Source: Paenibacillus_AR sp051594765
Lineage (GTDB): Bacteria > Bacillota > Bacilli > Paenibacillales > NBRC-103111
Length of the DNA: 64,000 nucleotides
Direction of reading: 5' to 3'
NCBI RefSeq assembly: GCF_051594765.1
Contig: NZ_JBPPGJ010000021.1
Span: forward strand, 38,590-102,589
In this document: in pieces, positions 51,196-59,818 of the stretch
How the letters are laid out: each line of letters begins with the position of its first letter
How positions within the stretch are numbered: position 1 is the first letter of the stretch
Translations under genes and position numbers: made by a program
The notes under the pieces: generated by a model
Told to the model about the DNA's origin: nothing
What the model saw: the letters and a program-made list of their open reading frames with translations, nothing else
Databases searched by the model: none

Positions 51196-52994
51196 GGTCT
51201 CACCTCCGCCTGGGCGCCGCCCATGCCGGCAATGGCGCGGGAGGCCATCGCGGCCGAGGCGAGGACATCCTCTTCCTCGTGCTCCACTTCCTCGCGGACG
51301 TGATGGAATTCCCGGCCCAGCTCATCGAGTCGGCTGCGCATATCCGCATCGTCCCTGGATTCGAGGACCATGCGCAGAATGCGGGATTCGAGGGAGGTGC
51401 TCCGCTTCTCGATCCGCTCCAGAATCGTGTCGAGCCCGCCGATGACCATCTCGAACATATTGATCTTCTCGTGGAGGAGATTCAGGATATGCTCCTCGAT
51501 CGTATTTTTCGTAGACATGTTGTAGATCTGGACGTCATGAGTCTGACCAAGCCGGTGCACCCGGCCGATCCGCTGCTCCACCCGCATGGGGTTCCAGGGC
51601 AGATCGAAGTTGATCATATGGTGGCAGAACTGGAGATTGATCCCTTCGCCGCCGGCCTCGGTGGCCACCAGCACCTGGGCCCGGCTCTTGAACAGGTCCA
51701 TCATCCAATCCTTCTTGCCCCGGTTCATGCCGCCCCGGTAGGGCACGGCAGAGATCTTATGCTCCTTCAGATAATGAAGCAGGTATTCCTGGGAGGCCCG
51801 ATACTCGGTGAAGATGATGACCTTGTCCCCGATCTCCCGGATCAGGTCCATCGCTTTCTCGGCCTTGGTATTGGCTTTGATGCTCTTGATGAGCTGGACC
51901 AGCTCGCCGACCCGCGACCGCATGGGCGAATCCTCCGGCATCTTCTTGAACATGTTGAAGAGCGTCAGGAAGACGGCGTCTCGGCTGGAGCAGACCTCAC
52001 GCTGCAGGGTTACGAGAGAGAGGATGCTGGCCAGGTCGCCCTGGGACTCCTCGTAGCGTTCCCGGACGAAGTGGGTCACCCCCTGGTAGAGCTGCAGCTC
52101 CTCGGGAGACAGCTCGAGAATGACATTCTTCACCTTCCGCTTCGTAAAAGCGACCCCGCCGTCGCTCCGCCGGTTCCGGATCATGATCTTGGACAGCTCC
52201 TCCTGGAGCTGGTCCTCGTTCTTGGGCGTGCGCTTGCCCCGCACGAAAGCAGACTGGAACCTGCCCTGGCCGCCCAGCTGTCCGGGCTTCAGGACGTTGA
52301 TCAGGTTGTACAGCTCCTTCATATCGTTCTGGACGGGGGTGGCGGTTAAGAGGAGGCAATATTTTTTGCGAAGCTCGCTGACGAACTGGTAGTTGGTGGT
52401 CTTCTTGTTCTTCAGCTTATGGGCCTCGTCGATGATCAGCATGTCGTATTCCATATTCAGCACGATATCCCGGTGGGGATCCCGTTTGGCGGTGTCCATG
52501 GAGGCCACAACCACATCGCATTGCTCCCACATGTACGCCTTCTTCTGGGCGGCTGCGGCGATGCCGAACTTGGAGTTCAGCTCCCGCACCCATTGCAGCA
52601 CCAGGGAGGCAGGGACCAGAATCAGCACCTTCTTGACCAGTCCCCGGACCATGTATTCCTTCAGGATCAGTCCGGCTTCGATGGTTTTCCCCAAGCCTAC
52701 CTCGTCGGCAAGGATGGCGCGCCCCCTCATCTCGGTCAGCACCTTCTTGGCGGTGTCCAGCTGATGGGCCATTGGCTCAACATGCTGGATGTGCCGCAGG
52801 CACAGGAGCTCGTCGAAGCTCGATACGGTTCGGGAATCCTCCGCTTCGTAAGCCAGCTGGAACAGGGTCCAATCGTCCCACGGCCCGTTGCGGTCGGCCC
52901 GCTGCTGCAGGGTTCCGACCCAGCTCCGGTCCACATGCATCTCCAGATGGCTGGCAATACTCCGTACGATGGTCTGCGGCTCGGTTGCGCTCAT
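51192..52994 (-). CDS. yqhH: SNF2-family helicase, YqhH
   Basis: A 600-residue SWI2/SNF2 ATPase. N-terminal lobe: ILADEVGLGKTIEAGLILKEY (Walker A-like motif I), VLILVPASLVLQWVRELNSKF (Ia), LIIDEAHKLKN (motif II, DEAH), LLLTATPVQN (III). C-terminal lobe: VIIFTEYRASQEYLLHYL (IV), EGINLQFCHHMINFDLPWNPMRVEQRIGRVHRLGQ (V and VI). A short C-terminal acidic tail follows. No extra DNA-binding domain is seen. AGGAGG precedes the ATG at 52994. Its role in bacteria is unclear; RNA polymerase recycling or nucleoprotein remodelling is family inference. Confidence 0.92.
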   Translation of the reverse strand: MSATEPQTIVRSIASHLEMHVDRSWVGTLQQRADRNGPWDDWTLFQLAYEAEDSRTVSSFDELLCLRHIQHVEPMAHQLDTAKKVLTEMRGRAILADEVGLGKTIEAGLILKEYMVRGLVKKVLILVPASLVLQWVRELNSKFGIAAAAQKKAYMWEQCDVVVASMDTAKRDPHRDIVLNMEYDMLIIDEAHKLKNKKTTNYQFVSELRKKYCLLLTATPVQNDMKELYNLINVLKPGQLGGQGRFQSAFVRGKRTPKNEDQLQEELSKIMIRNRRSDGGVAFTKRKVKNVILELSPEELQLYQGVTHFVRERYEESQGDLASILSLVTLQREVCSSRDAVFLTLFNMFKKMPEDSPMRSRVGELVQLIKSIKANTKAEKAMDLIREIGDKVIIFTEYRASQEYLLHYLKEHKISAVPYRGGMNRGKKDWMMDLFKSRAQVLVATEAGGEGINLQFCHHMINFDLPWNPMRVEQRIGRVHRLGQTHDVQIYNMSTKNTIEEHILNLLHEKINMFEMVIGGLDTILERIEKRSTSLESRILRMVLESRDDADMRSRLDELGREFHHVREEVEHEEEDVLASAAMASRAIAGMGGAQAEVRP

Positions 52995-53164
52995 GTGACG
53001 GCACCTCCTGGGTAGGTTCGGACTCGTATCCTCTAGTATGATCCATTTGCTGGTCTTTCATAACCATAGAGGCTTTGCTGGAGGAGGAAGGCGGGGTGGG
53101 GGACAAGCTTTCTTTCGGGTGGAAAAATGAAGTATGATGGGACTATTCCATACACGGAGGGTAG

Positions 53165-54046
53165 GTGACCGCGATGTACATCGGTCAACAAGAGGGATCG
53201 GAACCGCCGGTTTGGCGGCTCATCCGGTCCGGAGCATGCTCCCCAGCGGAAAATATGGCCGTCGACGAAGCCATCCTGACCCTTCATTCCGAAGGGCGGG
53301 TTCCCCCGACGGTCCGCTTCTACGGCTGGGCACCGGCCACACTCAGCATCGGCTACTTCCAGAAGGCCGAAGAGGAGGTGGACGTGGAGGAGGTTTCCCG
53401 CCAGGGGATTGGCTTCGTCCGCCGTCCCACAGGCGGACGGGCGGTGCTGCACGACGCGGAGCTGACCTACAGCATCGTCGTGTCTGAATCGTATCCGGGC
53501 ATTCCGAGGTCCGTCACGGAAGCGTACCGGGTCTTGAGCGAGGGACTCCGTCTGGGCTTCGTCCGGTTGGGCCTCCATGCGGAGATGACGGAGCTCTCCG
53601 GTGATAAGAAGGAGGCGCTGGCAGGAGCGCCGGCATCGGCGGCCTGCTTCGATTCGCCGTCCTGGTACGAGCTGGTGGTGGAGGGACGCAAGGTAGCGGG
53701 CAGCGCTCAGGTCCGACAGAAGGGCGTGGTGCTGCAGCACGGGTCCATCCTGCTGGAGCTGGACACGCAGGCGCTCTTCCGCCTGCTCCGATTCCGGTCG
53801 GAGGAGTCTCGGAACCGGTTGGCCGCCGCATTTGAGCGTAAGGCCGTCGCGATTAACCCCCTCTTGAGGGGGGCAGGGAAGCAGGCCGTATCGGTGGCTG
53901 ATGCGGAGAAGGCTTTTACCGCTGGGCTGGAGGAAGGTCTGGGGATCCGGTTGGTTGAAGAGGGCTTGACCCGCGAGGAGCGGGAGCTGGCGGACCGTCT
54001 GGTACGGGAGAAGTACGGCACGGAGGAGTGGAACCTCCGGCGCTGA
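53165..54046 (+). CDS. lipM: Octanoyltransferase LipM
   Basis: Transfers octanoate from octanoyl-ACP to GcvH, the first step of lipoate synthesis in Bacillales; 293 residues. It closely follows B. subtilis LipM: WRLIRSGACSPAENMAVDEAIL, PPTVRFYGWAPATLSIGYFQ, FVRRPTGGRAVLHDAELTYSIVV, and the catalytic Cys (about 161) in ACFDSPSWYELVVEGRKVAGSAQVRQKGVVLQHGSILLEL. Start is GTG 53165 (4 nt after GGAGG) or ATG 53174. It lies divergently next to yqhH; in B. subtilis the gcvT-gcvPA-gcvPB operon lies between them. Confidence 0.93.
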   Translation: MTAMYIGQQEGSEPPVWRLIRSGACSPAENMAVDEAILTLHSEGRVPPTVRFYGWAPATLSIGYFQKAEEEVDVEEVSRQGIGFVRRPTGGRAVLHDAELTYSIVVSESYPGIPRSVTEAYRVLSEGLRLGFVRLGLHAEMTELSGDKKEALAGAPASAACFDSPSWYELVVEGRKVAGSAQVRQKGVVLQHGSILLELDTQALFRLLRFRSEESRNRLAAAFERKAVAINPLLRGAGKQAVSVADAEKAFTAGLEEGLGIRLVEEGLTREERELADRLVREKYGTEEWNLRR

Positions 54047-54071
54047 CGGATATGCGGGAGAGTGAAGACGA

Positions 54072-54596
54072 ATGGAACTGCTGGTTGAGTTAGAGGAACA
54101 CAGCGTCGGGTTGGAGCCGGTGATGCGGCCGGACGGGGGGGAGCAGGCTTATCGTCTCCGCAAAGCGGCGCGGGCCGTGGTCCGGGATGGACAGGGGAGA
54201 ATCGCCCTGCTGCATGTGACGGCCAAGGGCTACCACAAGCTGCCGGGAGGCGGCGTGGAGAAGGGCGAGGACTTGTCGGCCGCCCTGCGGCGCGAGGTGC
54301 TGGAGGAAGCGGGCGTGGAGCTTGCGGTGGACGGCGAACTGGGGATGACGATCGAATACCGGAACGCCCACGGGCTGCTGCAAGTTTCCTACTGCTACTT
54401 CGGACGGATGGTGGGAGAAGCCGCCGGCACCGACTTCACGGAAGAGGAGAAGGAGGCAGGCTTCCGGCTTCTATGGGTGGCGCCTCATGAAGCAGTGTCA
54501 CTGCTGGAGCAGGACAGGCCGGCAGATTATCTTGGTGCGTTCATCCGGGTGCGGGATAAGGCCTTTCTGCGCCGGTACGTCGGAATGATGGCTTGA
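54072..54596 (+). CDS. NUDIX hydrolase
   Basis: A 174-residue NUDIX phosphohydrolase. The Nudix box begins LPGGGVEKGEDLSAALRREV and runs into LEEAGVEL (about 56-83), matching GX5EX7REUXEEXGU. RKAARAVVRDGQGRIALLHVTAKGYHKLPGG is typical of MutT-like NTP pyrophosphatases. Substrate not determinable. It follows lipM by 25 bp and precedes msrA, a possible oxidative-damage pairing. Confidence 0.88.
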   Translation: MELLVELEEHSVGLEPVMRPDGGEQAYRLRKAARAVVRDGQGRIALLHVTAKGYHKLPGGGVEKGEDLSAALRREVLEEAGVELAVDGELGMTIEYRNAHGLLQVSYCYFGRMVGEAAGTDFTEEEKEAGFRLLWVAPHEAVSLLEQDRPADYLGAFIRVRDKAFLRRYVGMMA

Positions 54597-54630
54597 TGGA
54601 GTCGTATGAACGAAGGGGGCGGGTATAACG

Positions 54631-55266
54631 GTGGACAAGACGGAAACGGTTGTCCTGGGCATGGGATGCTTCTGGAGTCCGGATGCCCTCTTCGGGCATC
54701 TGCCGGGTACTGTCCGGACACGAACGGGTTATGCCGGGGGTTCGACGGCGCACCCGACCTACCGGGACATGGGGGATCATTCAGAGACCGTCGAGGTGGT
54801 CTATGACCCTTCCCTGCTTCCCCTGGAGCGGATTCTTGAGGTGTTCTGGACCGGCCATAACCCGGACAACATCAACGATTACAAGGGCCGTCAGTACCGC
54901 TCTCTGGTGCTGTATCATAGCGCGGAGCAGCTGGAGGTCATCCGGGAGGTGCTGGAGCTCCGGGATAGGGAGGGCCGTCCGCGGCCGGAGACGGAGATTT
55001 CTCTAATCCAGTCGTTCTATCCTGCGGAGGAGCGCCATCAGAAGTACTATCTGAAGCGTTATCCGGACGCCGTGAAGCAGCTGTCGGAGCTTCTGTCAGC
55101 TTCGGAGCCGGAGGCGCTGACGGATTCGACCCTTGCCGCTCGCTTGAATGGGCTGGCCAAGGGCTACACGAATCTGGAACGGATCCTGAAGGAGATCCGG
55201 ACCTGGGAGATCGGGCCGGAGCAGCAGGAGCTGTGGATCGAACGGCTCCGGCGCATAAAATGGTAG
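54631..55266 (+). CDS. msrA: Peptide methionine sulfoxide reductase MsrA
   Basis: Reduces methionine-S-sulfoxide in oxidised proteins; 211 residues. The catalytic Cys13 is in VLGMGCFWSPDALF, a variant of the usual GCFWG. Supporting blocks are VRTRTGYAGGSTAHPTYRDMGDHSETVEVVYDPS, FWTGHNPDNINDYKGRQYRSLVLYH, and Tyr-containing QSFYPAEERHQKYYLKR. No other Cys is seen in the C-terminal part, so recycling may depend on a thioredoxin acting directly (one-Cys form). Start is GTG 54631 with GGGGGCGGG upstream. Confidence 0.9.
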   Translation: MDKTETVVLGMGCFWSPDALFGHLPGTVRTRTGYAGGSTAHPTYRDMGDHSETVEVVYDPSLLPLERILEVFWTGHNPDNINDYKGRQYRSLVLYHSAEQLEVIREVLELRDREGRPRPETEISLIQSFYPAEERHQKYYLKRYPDAVKQLSELLSASEPEALTDSTLAARLNGLAKGYTNLERILKEIRTWEIGPEQQELWIERLRRIKW

Positions 55267-55347
55267 CCTCACTCCGCATAATAGCCGTTGGGCCGGCGTC
55301 CTGCACCGACTGATCGAAGCAGCGCCTCCCAGAAGGAGATGAAGCAC

Positions 55348-55521
55348 ATGACCGAGCGCTCCAAGGAACCTCTTCGCCACGACGGTGTTCCGCTGAACGG
55401 CGGCAAGAATCTAACCATCCCGAACAAGGACATTCAGGCCGAGATCGACAATGAGCAGGCGGAGGCTCTGGTTGCAGACGCAGCCGGGGACAGAACCGCC
55501 GCCTCTTTGGGAAATGAATGA
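55348..55521 (+). CDS. Small hydrophilic protein of unknown function
   Basis: A 57-residue hydrophilic, Asn/Glu-rich peptide (MTERSKEPLRHDGVPLNGGKN start), reminiscent of small spore or stress proteins of Bacillales but not assignable. AAGGAG lies 11 nt before ATG 55348; an earlier in-frame ATG (55339) directly abuts the ribosome site. It is followed by a strong terminator. Confidence 0.6.
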   Translation: MTERSKEPLRHDGVPLNGGKNLTIPNKDIQAEIDNEQAEALVADAAGDRTAASLGNE

Positions 55522-55530
55522 AGGAATGAG

Positions 55531-55576
55531 AAACACCCGGATTGGGAGCTGCATGCTCCCGGCCCGGGTGTTTGTA
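55531..55576. terminator. Terminator
   Basis: AAACACCCGG (55531-55540) pairs with CCGGGTGTTT (55564-55573), with an inner GGGAGC/GCTCCC stem. Confidence 0.8.
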
Positions 55577-55663
55577 TGTGATACAAAATAGCCGATTGGA
55601 TTCAACCTGCTCAATAACCATCCCAGTCGCCCGTCCCGCCTGACCCTGGATGGGCCTGGCCGG

Positions 55664-56503
55664 TTATCGTCCGATTCGCGCAGCGAACGCCTGCTGAAGG
55701 CGACGCGTTACCGGCCCTGGAGTCCCGCCGGCAATCGGAGTCCGGTCCACCATCACCACCGGCGTGACCTCCGTTGTGGTTCCGGTGATGAATACCTCTT
55801 CGGCCTCCAGCAGGTCATGGAGCGTATAAGCCTCCTCCGCCAGCGGCAGGCCGTTCTCTTCCGCCAACTGCAGCACCACGGCACGGGTGATTCCATGCAG
55901 AATCAGGTTGTTGGCCGGGTGGGTCCGGATGATTCCGTCCTTGACGATCATAATGTTGGAAGAGCTGCACTCGGTCACGATACCGTCCCGGTGCAGCACG
56001 GCTTCGTCCGCTCCCTTGTCGGACGCTTCCTGCTTGGCCAGTACGTTCGCCAGCAGATTCAAAGTCTTGATATCGCAGCGCAGCCAGCGGATATCCGGTA
56101 CGGCCGCCAGCCGAATTCCGCGCTCCATCTTCTCCTGAGGACGTTCCATGGCGTTCGTATAGCCGGTCATGACGGACGGGGTGCCCTCGGGTGGAAAAGC
56201 ATGGGCCCGCGCAGCGGCTCCGCGCGTGATCTGCAGATACAAGGTGCCGTCGCCGACGGGCTCCGCCGCCAGCAGCTCCTCCAATAGACCGGCGATCCGT
56301 TCCGGCTCGAAGGGGAGCGGGATCCGCAGCTCCCGGGCGCTCCGCACCAGCCGGGCCATATGGGCTTCCCCCTCGAAGATGCGGCCCCCGTATAGGCGGA
56401 ATACCTCGTAGATGCCGTCTCCGAAATAATAGCCCCGATCCTGGGGATCGACCGTGGCTTCCCCGAAGGGAATGATGCGGTCCTGCTTCAGATACATGCG
56501 CAT
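55664..56503 (-). CDS. dat: D-amino-acid aminotransferase
   Basis: PLP-dependent class IV aminotransferase interconverting D-alanine and D-glutamate, supplying cell-wall D-amino acids; 279 residues. It is close to Bacillus D-AAT across its length: PQDRGYYFGDGIYEVFRLYGG, LYLQITRGAAARAHAFP, DIRWLRCDIKTLNLLANVLAKQEA with PLP Lys146, VTECSSSNIMIVKDG, and FITGTTTEVTPV. The WLRCDIK and RGAAARAH segments favour D-AAT over branched-chain aminotransferase. AGGAGG lies 8 nt before ATG 56503. Confidence 0.93.
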   Translation of the reverse strand: MRMYLKQDRIIPFGEATVDPQDRGYYFGDGIYEVFRLYGGRIFEGEAHMARLVRSARELRIPLPFEPERIAGLLEELLAAEPVGDGTLYLQITRGAAARAHAFPPEGTPSVMTGYTNAMERPQEKMERGIRLAAVPDIRWLRCDIKTLNLLANVLAKQEASDKGADEAVLHRDGIVTECSSSNIMIVKDGIIRTHPANNLILHGITRAVVLQLAEENGLPLAEEAYTLHDLLEAEEVFITGTTTEVTPVVMVDRTPIAGGTPGPVTRRLQQAFAARIGR

Positions 56504-56724
56504 GGTTTCGTACCTCCTGGTGTTCGTCTCTCTATAACCCTCAATTCTAGACGATTTCATAGGGATAAGATTGCATCTTGAGCGCCATTTGTCAATGGTC
56601 GGAATTGTTGTAATTTGTCGAATAATTGCATGATTTCATCCGCTGAAAAAGAGAGCTAGAGCGAGAAAAAATGAGAGAATCCCGGCATGTTCCGGGGTAT
56701 TCGCCGAATTTCGTCCGCATATCA

Positions 56725-56779
56725 TTAGATACACAATATCTAGTGTTGTATAATGAACTTCGCACACAACATCTAGTTA
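56725..56779 (+). promoter_or_regulatory. nrdJ promoter with two NrdR boxes
   Basis: -10 TATAAT at 56749-56754 with a TTAGAT -35 at 56725-56730 (18-bp spacer). A near-consensus NrdR box, ACACAATATCTAGTGT (56731-56746), fills the spacer, and a second, weaker one, ACACAACATCTAGTTA (56764-56779), lies 33 bp downstream, about three helical turns. This is the standard NrdR tandem layout. The 372-bp gap 56504-56875 otherwise holds no gene. Confidence 0.85.
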
Positions 56780-56875
56780 ATTCCATCTAAAATAGAGGTG
56801 CCTTGAGAACAAGATTTTTGTCGTTGTCAAGTCGAAGTGACAGGTAATTTTTGAATATGCCGGGAGGGTGTTGAT

Positions 56876-59503
56876 TTGGAAACAATGCAGCTGAAAACAA
56901 CCAAACTCGAGGGCTTAAGCGAGAAAATCTTTCTGGACCGTTATGCGATGAAAGATCCGGATACCAATAATACCAAGGTGGGCGACCTTGCACTGGTTCT
57001 GACGAAGGACGACCCCAAATTCCCTGCCAAGGAAGTCGGCGAGATCATCGCACGGAACGGTCGGAATGTAACGGTGAAGCTGCGCAGCGGCGAAACGGTG
57101 GAATCTTCCATCGAGAAGCTTACGCTGACCAAAGAGAAGACACCCGAAGAGCTGTGGGACCGTTTGGCCAAAGCGATGGCCTCCGTCGAAGCCACCCCGG
57201 AGAAGAAGAAAGAATGGACCGAGAAATTCCGCTACATATTGGACGACTGGAAGCTGGTTCCAGGCGGCCGGATCGCTGCGGGAGCAGACGCCAGCGACGA
57301 GCTGACGCTGTTTAACTGCTATGTCATTCCCTCTCCTCATGATAGCCGGGGCGGCATCATGTCCACCCTGTCCGAGATGACCGAGATCATGTCCCGCGGC
57401 GGCGGTGTAGGCATCAACCTGTCTTCGCTGCGTCCCCGCCGGTCCCTGGTCCGCGGTGTCAGCGGCTCCTCCTCCGGTGCCGTATCCTGGGGCGGACTGT
57501 TCAGCTACACCACCGGCTTGATCGAGCAGGGCGGCAGCCGCCGCGGCGCGCTGATGCTCATGATCAACGACTGGCATCCGGACCTTCTGGACTTCATCAC
57601 CGTCAAGCAGACCATGGGCCAGATCACCAACGCCAACCTGTCCGTCTGCGTCAGCAACGGCTTCATGAAGGCCGTGAAGGAAGACCTGGACTGGGAGCTC
57701 ATCTTCCCCGACACCTCCGATCCCGAGTACGATGCCGTATGGAACGGCAGCCTGGACGAGTGGAAGGCGAAGGGCAAGGCCGTGAAGTTGTACAAAACCG
57801 TCCGCGCCCGCGACGTATGGCACACCATCATCGAGTCGGCTTGGAAATCCGCCGAGCCGGGCGTCGTGTTCATGGAGTATTATAACCAGATGTCCAACAG
57901 CTGGTACTTCAACCCGATTATCTGCACCAACCCGTGCGGCGAGCAGGGTCTGCCGGCTTGGGGCGTATGCAACCTGTCCGCCGTCAACCTGTCCAAGTTC
58001 TACGATGCGGAGAAGCATGATGTGGCTTGGGAAGAGCTGGGCCGTGTCGTCCGCTATTCCACCCGGTTCCTGGACAACGTCATCGACAAGACGCCGTATC
58101 ATTTTGAAGAGAATCAAGAGAACCAGCAGAACGAGCGCCGCGTCGGCTTAGGCTCCATGGGTCTGGCCGAGCTGATGATCAAGCTGGAGATCCGGTACGG
58201 CAGCCCGGAATCCTTGGTGTTCCTGGACAAGCTGTACGGATTTATGGCCAAGGAAGCCTATCTGGCCTCTGCAGAGGTCGCCGGTGAGAAGGGCTCCTTC
58301 AAGAAGTTCGACAAGGAGAAGTTCCTGCAGAGCGGCTTTATGAAAAATATGGTCGCCGAATTCCCGGAAGTCGGCGCAGCCATTCAGAAGAAGGGTATGC
58401 GCAACGTCACCGTCATCACCCAGGCTCCGACCGGAAGCACCGGTACGATGGTCGGCACATCGACGGGGATCGAGCCGTACTTCGCCTTCGAATACTACCG
58501 TCAGAGCCGTCTCGGCTTCGACAAGCAGCTGGTTCCGATCGCGCAGGAGTGGAAGGATAAGCACCCGGGCGAGGAGCTGCCTGCTCACTTCGTAACCGCC
58601 ATGGATCTGTCTGCAACGGATCATGTCCGGGCGCAGGCGGCCATCCAGCGTTGGGTGGACAGCTCCATCTCGAAGACGGCCAACTGTCCGTCCGACTTCA
58701 CCATTGAAGAGACCAAGGATCTGTATGAGCTGGCCTTCGATCTGGGCTGCAAGGGCGTTACCATCTACCGCGACGGCAGCCGCGACGTTCAGGTGCTCTC
58801 CACCGAGAAGAAGGAGGAGCCGAAGGAAGCTCCGGCGGCAGCAGCGGAAGAGAAGGCCACCGCCGACGAGAGCCAGGCGCTGAACGCCATCAGCTCCTCT
58901 CTGTCCGTGAATGCCGAGAAGAAGGCCGAGCCGGTCTTCGACAAAGAGTACAAGCGCCGTCCACAGGTTCTCCGCGGCGCTACCTACAAAGTCAACACCC
59001 CGTTCGGCATGGCGTACATCACCATCAATGACCTGGACGGCATTCCGAGCGAGATCTTCCTGAACGTAGGCAAGGCGGGCTCCGACGTATTCGCCATGTC
59101 CGAGGCGCTGGGACGCGTCTGCTCCTTGTTCCTCCGCTACGGCGACCACGGCAACAAGGTCTCGCTCCTGATCAAGCACCTGAAGGGCATCGGCGGCTCC
59201 GGCGCCATCGGCTTCGGCGCCAACCGCGTCGAATCCATCGCGGATGCCGTGGCCAAGTCGCTGGAGATGCACCAGCAGGCCAACGCCCACGCGGCTGACC
59301 CCTATGTCACCGCCGCTGCAGTACCAGCCGCCGCTCCCGCGGCGCACGACCACAGCCACCATGATGGCCACGACCACAGCCATCACGAGCTGAACGAACT
59401 GACCCAGACCAAGGACATCTGTCCGGGCTGCGGCAGTGCCAGCCTCGTCCACTCGGACGGCTGCAAGAACTGCACCAACTGCGGCTATAGCCGCTGCAGC
59501 TAA
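56876..59503 (+). CDS. nrdJ: Adenosylcobalamin-dependent ribonucleotide reductase
   Basis: Class II ribonucleotide reductase making deoxyribonucleotides with coenzyme B12, independent of oxygen; 875 residues. Active-site blocks: LFNCYVIPSPHDSRGGIMSTL (N-terminal redox Cys), RGGGVGINLSSLRPRRS, NPCGEQGLPAWGVCNLSAVNL (catalytic radical Cys), VITQAPTGSTGTMVGTSTGIEP. The C-terminus carries a His/Asp/Gly-rich linker (about 820-845) then CPGCGSASLVHSDGCKNCTNCGYSRC, a zinc/redox tail. GGGAGGG lies 7 nt before TTG 56876, which is therefore the start. It is alone, with NrdR boxes upstream and a terminator after it. Confidence 0.95.
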   Translation: METMQLKTTKLEGLSEKIFLDRYAMKDPDTNNTKVGDLALVLTKDDPKFPAKEVGEIIARNGRNVTVKLRSGETVESSIEKLTLTKEKTPEELWDRLAKAMASVEATPEKKKEWTEKFRYILDDWKLVPGGRIAAGADASDELTLFNCYVIPSPHDSRGGIMSTLSEMTEIMSRGGGVGINLSSLRPRRSLVRGVSGSSSGAVSWGGLFSYTTGLIEQGGSRRGALMLMINDWHPDLLDFITVKQTMGQITNANLSVCVSNGFMKAVKEDLDWELIFPDTSDPEYDAVWNGSLDEWKAKGKAVKLYKTVRARDVWHTIIESAWKSAEPGVVFMEYYNQMSNSWYFNPIICTNPCGEQGLPAWGVCNLSAVNLSKFYDAEKHDVAWEELGRVVRYSTRFLDNVIDKTPYHFEENQENQQNERRVGLGSMGLAELMIKLEIRYGSPESLVFLDKLYGFMAKEAYLASAEVAGEKGSFKKFDKEKFLQSGFMKNMVAEFPEVGAAIQKKGMRNVTVITQAPTGSTGTMVGTSTGIEPYFAFEYYRQSRLGFDKQLVPIAQEWKDKHPGEELPAHFVTAMDLSATDHVRAQAAIQRWVDSSISKTANCPSDFTIEETKDLYELAFDLGCKGVTIYRDGSRDVQVLSTEKKEEPKEAPAAAAEEKATADESQALNAISSSLSVNAEKKAEPVFDKEYKRRPQVLRGATYKVNTPFGMAYITINDLDGIPSEIFLNVGKAGSDVFAMSEALGRVCSLFLRYGDHGNKVSLLIKHLKGIGGSGAIGFGANRVESIADAVAKSLEMHQQANAHAADPYVTAAAVPAAAPAAHDHSHHDGHDHSHHELNELTQTKDICPGCGSASLVHSDGCKNCTNCGYSRCS

Positions 59504-59509
59504 AAGAAG

Positions 59510-59538
59510 AGAGCCAGGGCGGATGCCCTGGCTCTTTT
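59510..59538 (+). terminator. Terminator of nrdJ
   Basis: 11-bp perfect stem (59510-59520 with 59525-59535), 4-nt loop, TTT. Confidence 0.85.
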
Positions 59539-59818
59539 GAGTGTTGTCATAATTCTAGTTGCAAAATTTTTGAGCATAGAATTTCAGTATTTATGAGAAA
59601 TGCATAAATATACAAAAAAGAATTGCATATGTATTAAAAACAGGAGCGAAGGTTGATTATCAATAACTTTTGCTCTTTTTCTATTTGCCAATAATGTTGA
59701 AATAAGTCGGAGTCCTAAAGAGGAAGCAGTGACCACAATGGAGAATATTTACTGTATTGTTAGCTGAAATGGTTGTGTCGAAAGCCGAAGTTATTGTTAT
59801 GAAAAGGTGGATCTTACT
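59539..59818 (+). other. AT-rich leader before the large ATPase gene
   Basis: About 280 bp of AT-rich DNA where the composition of the window changes. It holds an orphan terminator-like hairpin (59644-59680) and a 9-codon ORF, ATG at about 59738 (MENIYCIVS), after AAAGAGGAAG. No full gene is seen. Confidence 0.5.
59644..59680 (+). terminator. Orphan intrinsic terminator or attenuator
   Basis: 11-bp stem (GAGCGAAGGTT with AACTTTTGCTC, two G-U pairs), 10-nt loop, then five T. No gene ends just before it, so it may end a small RNA or attenuate the ATPase gene. Confidence 0.7.
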
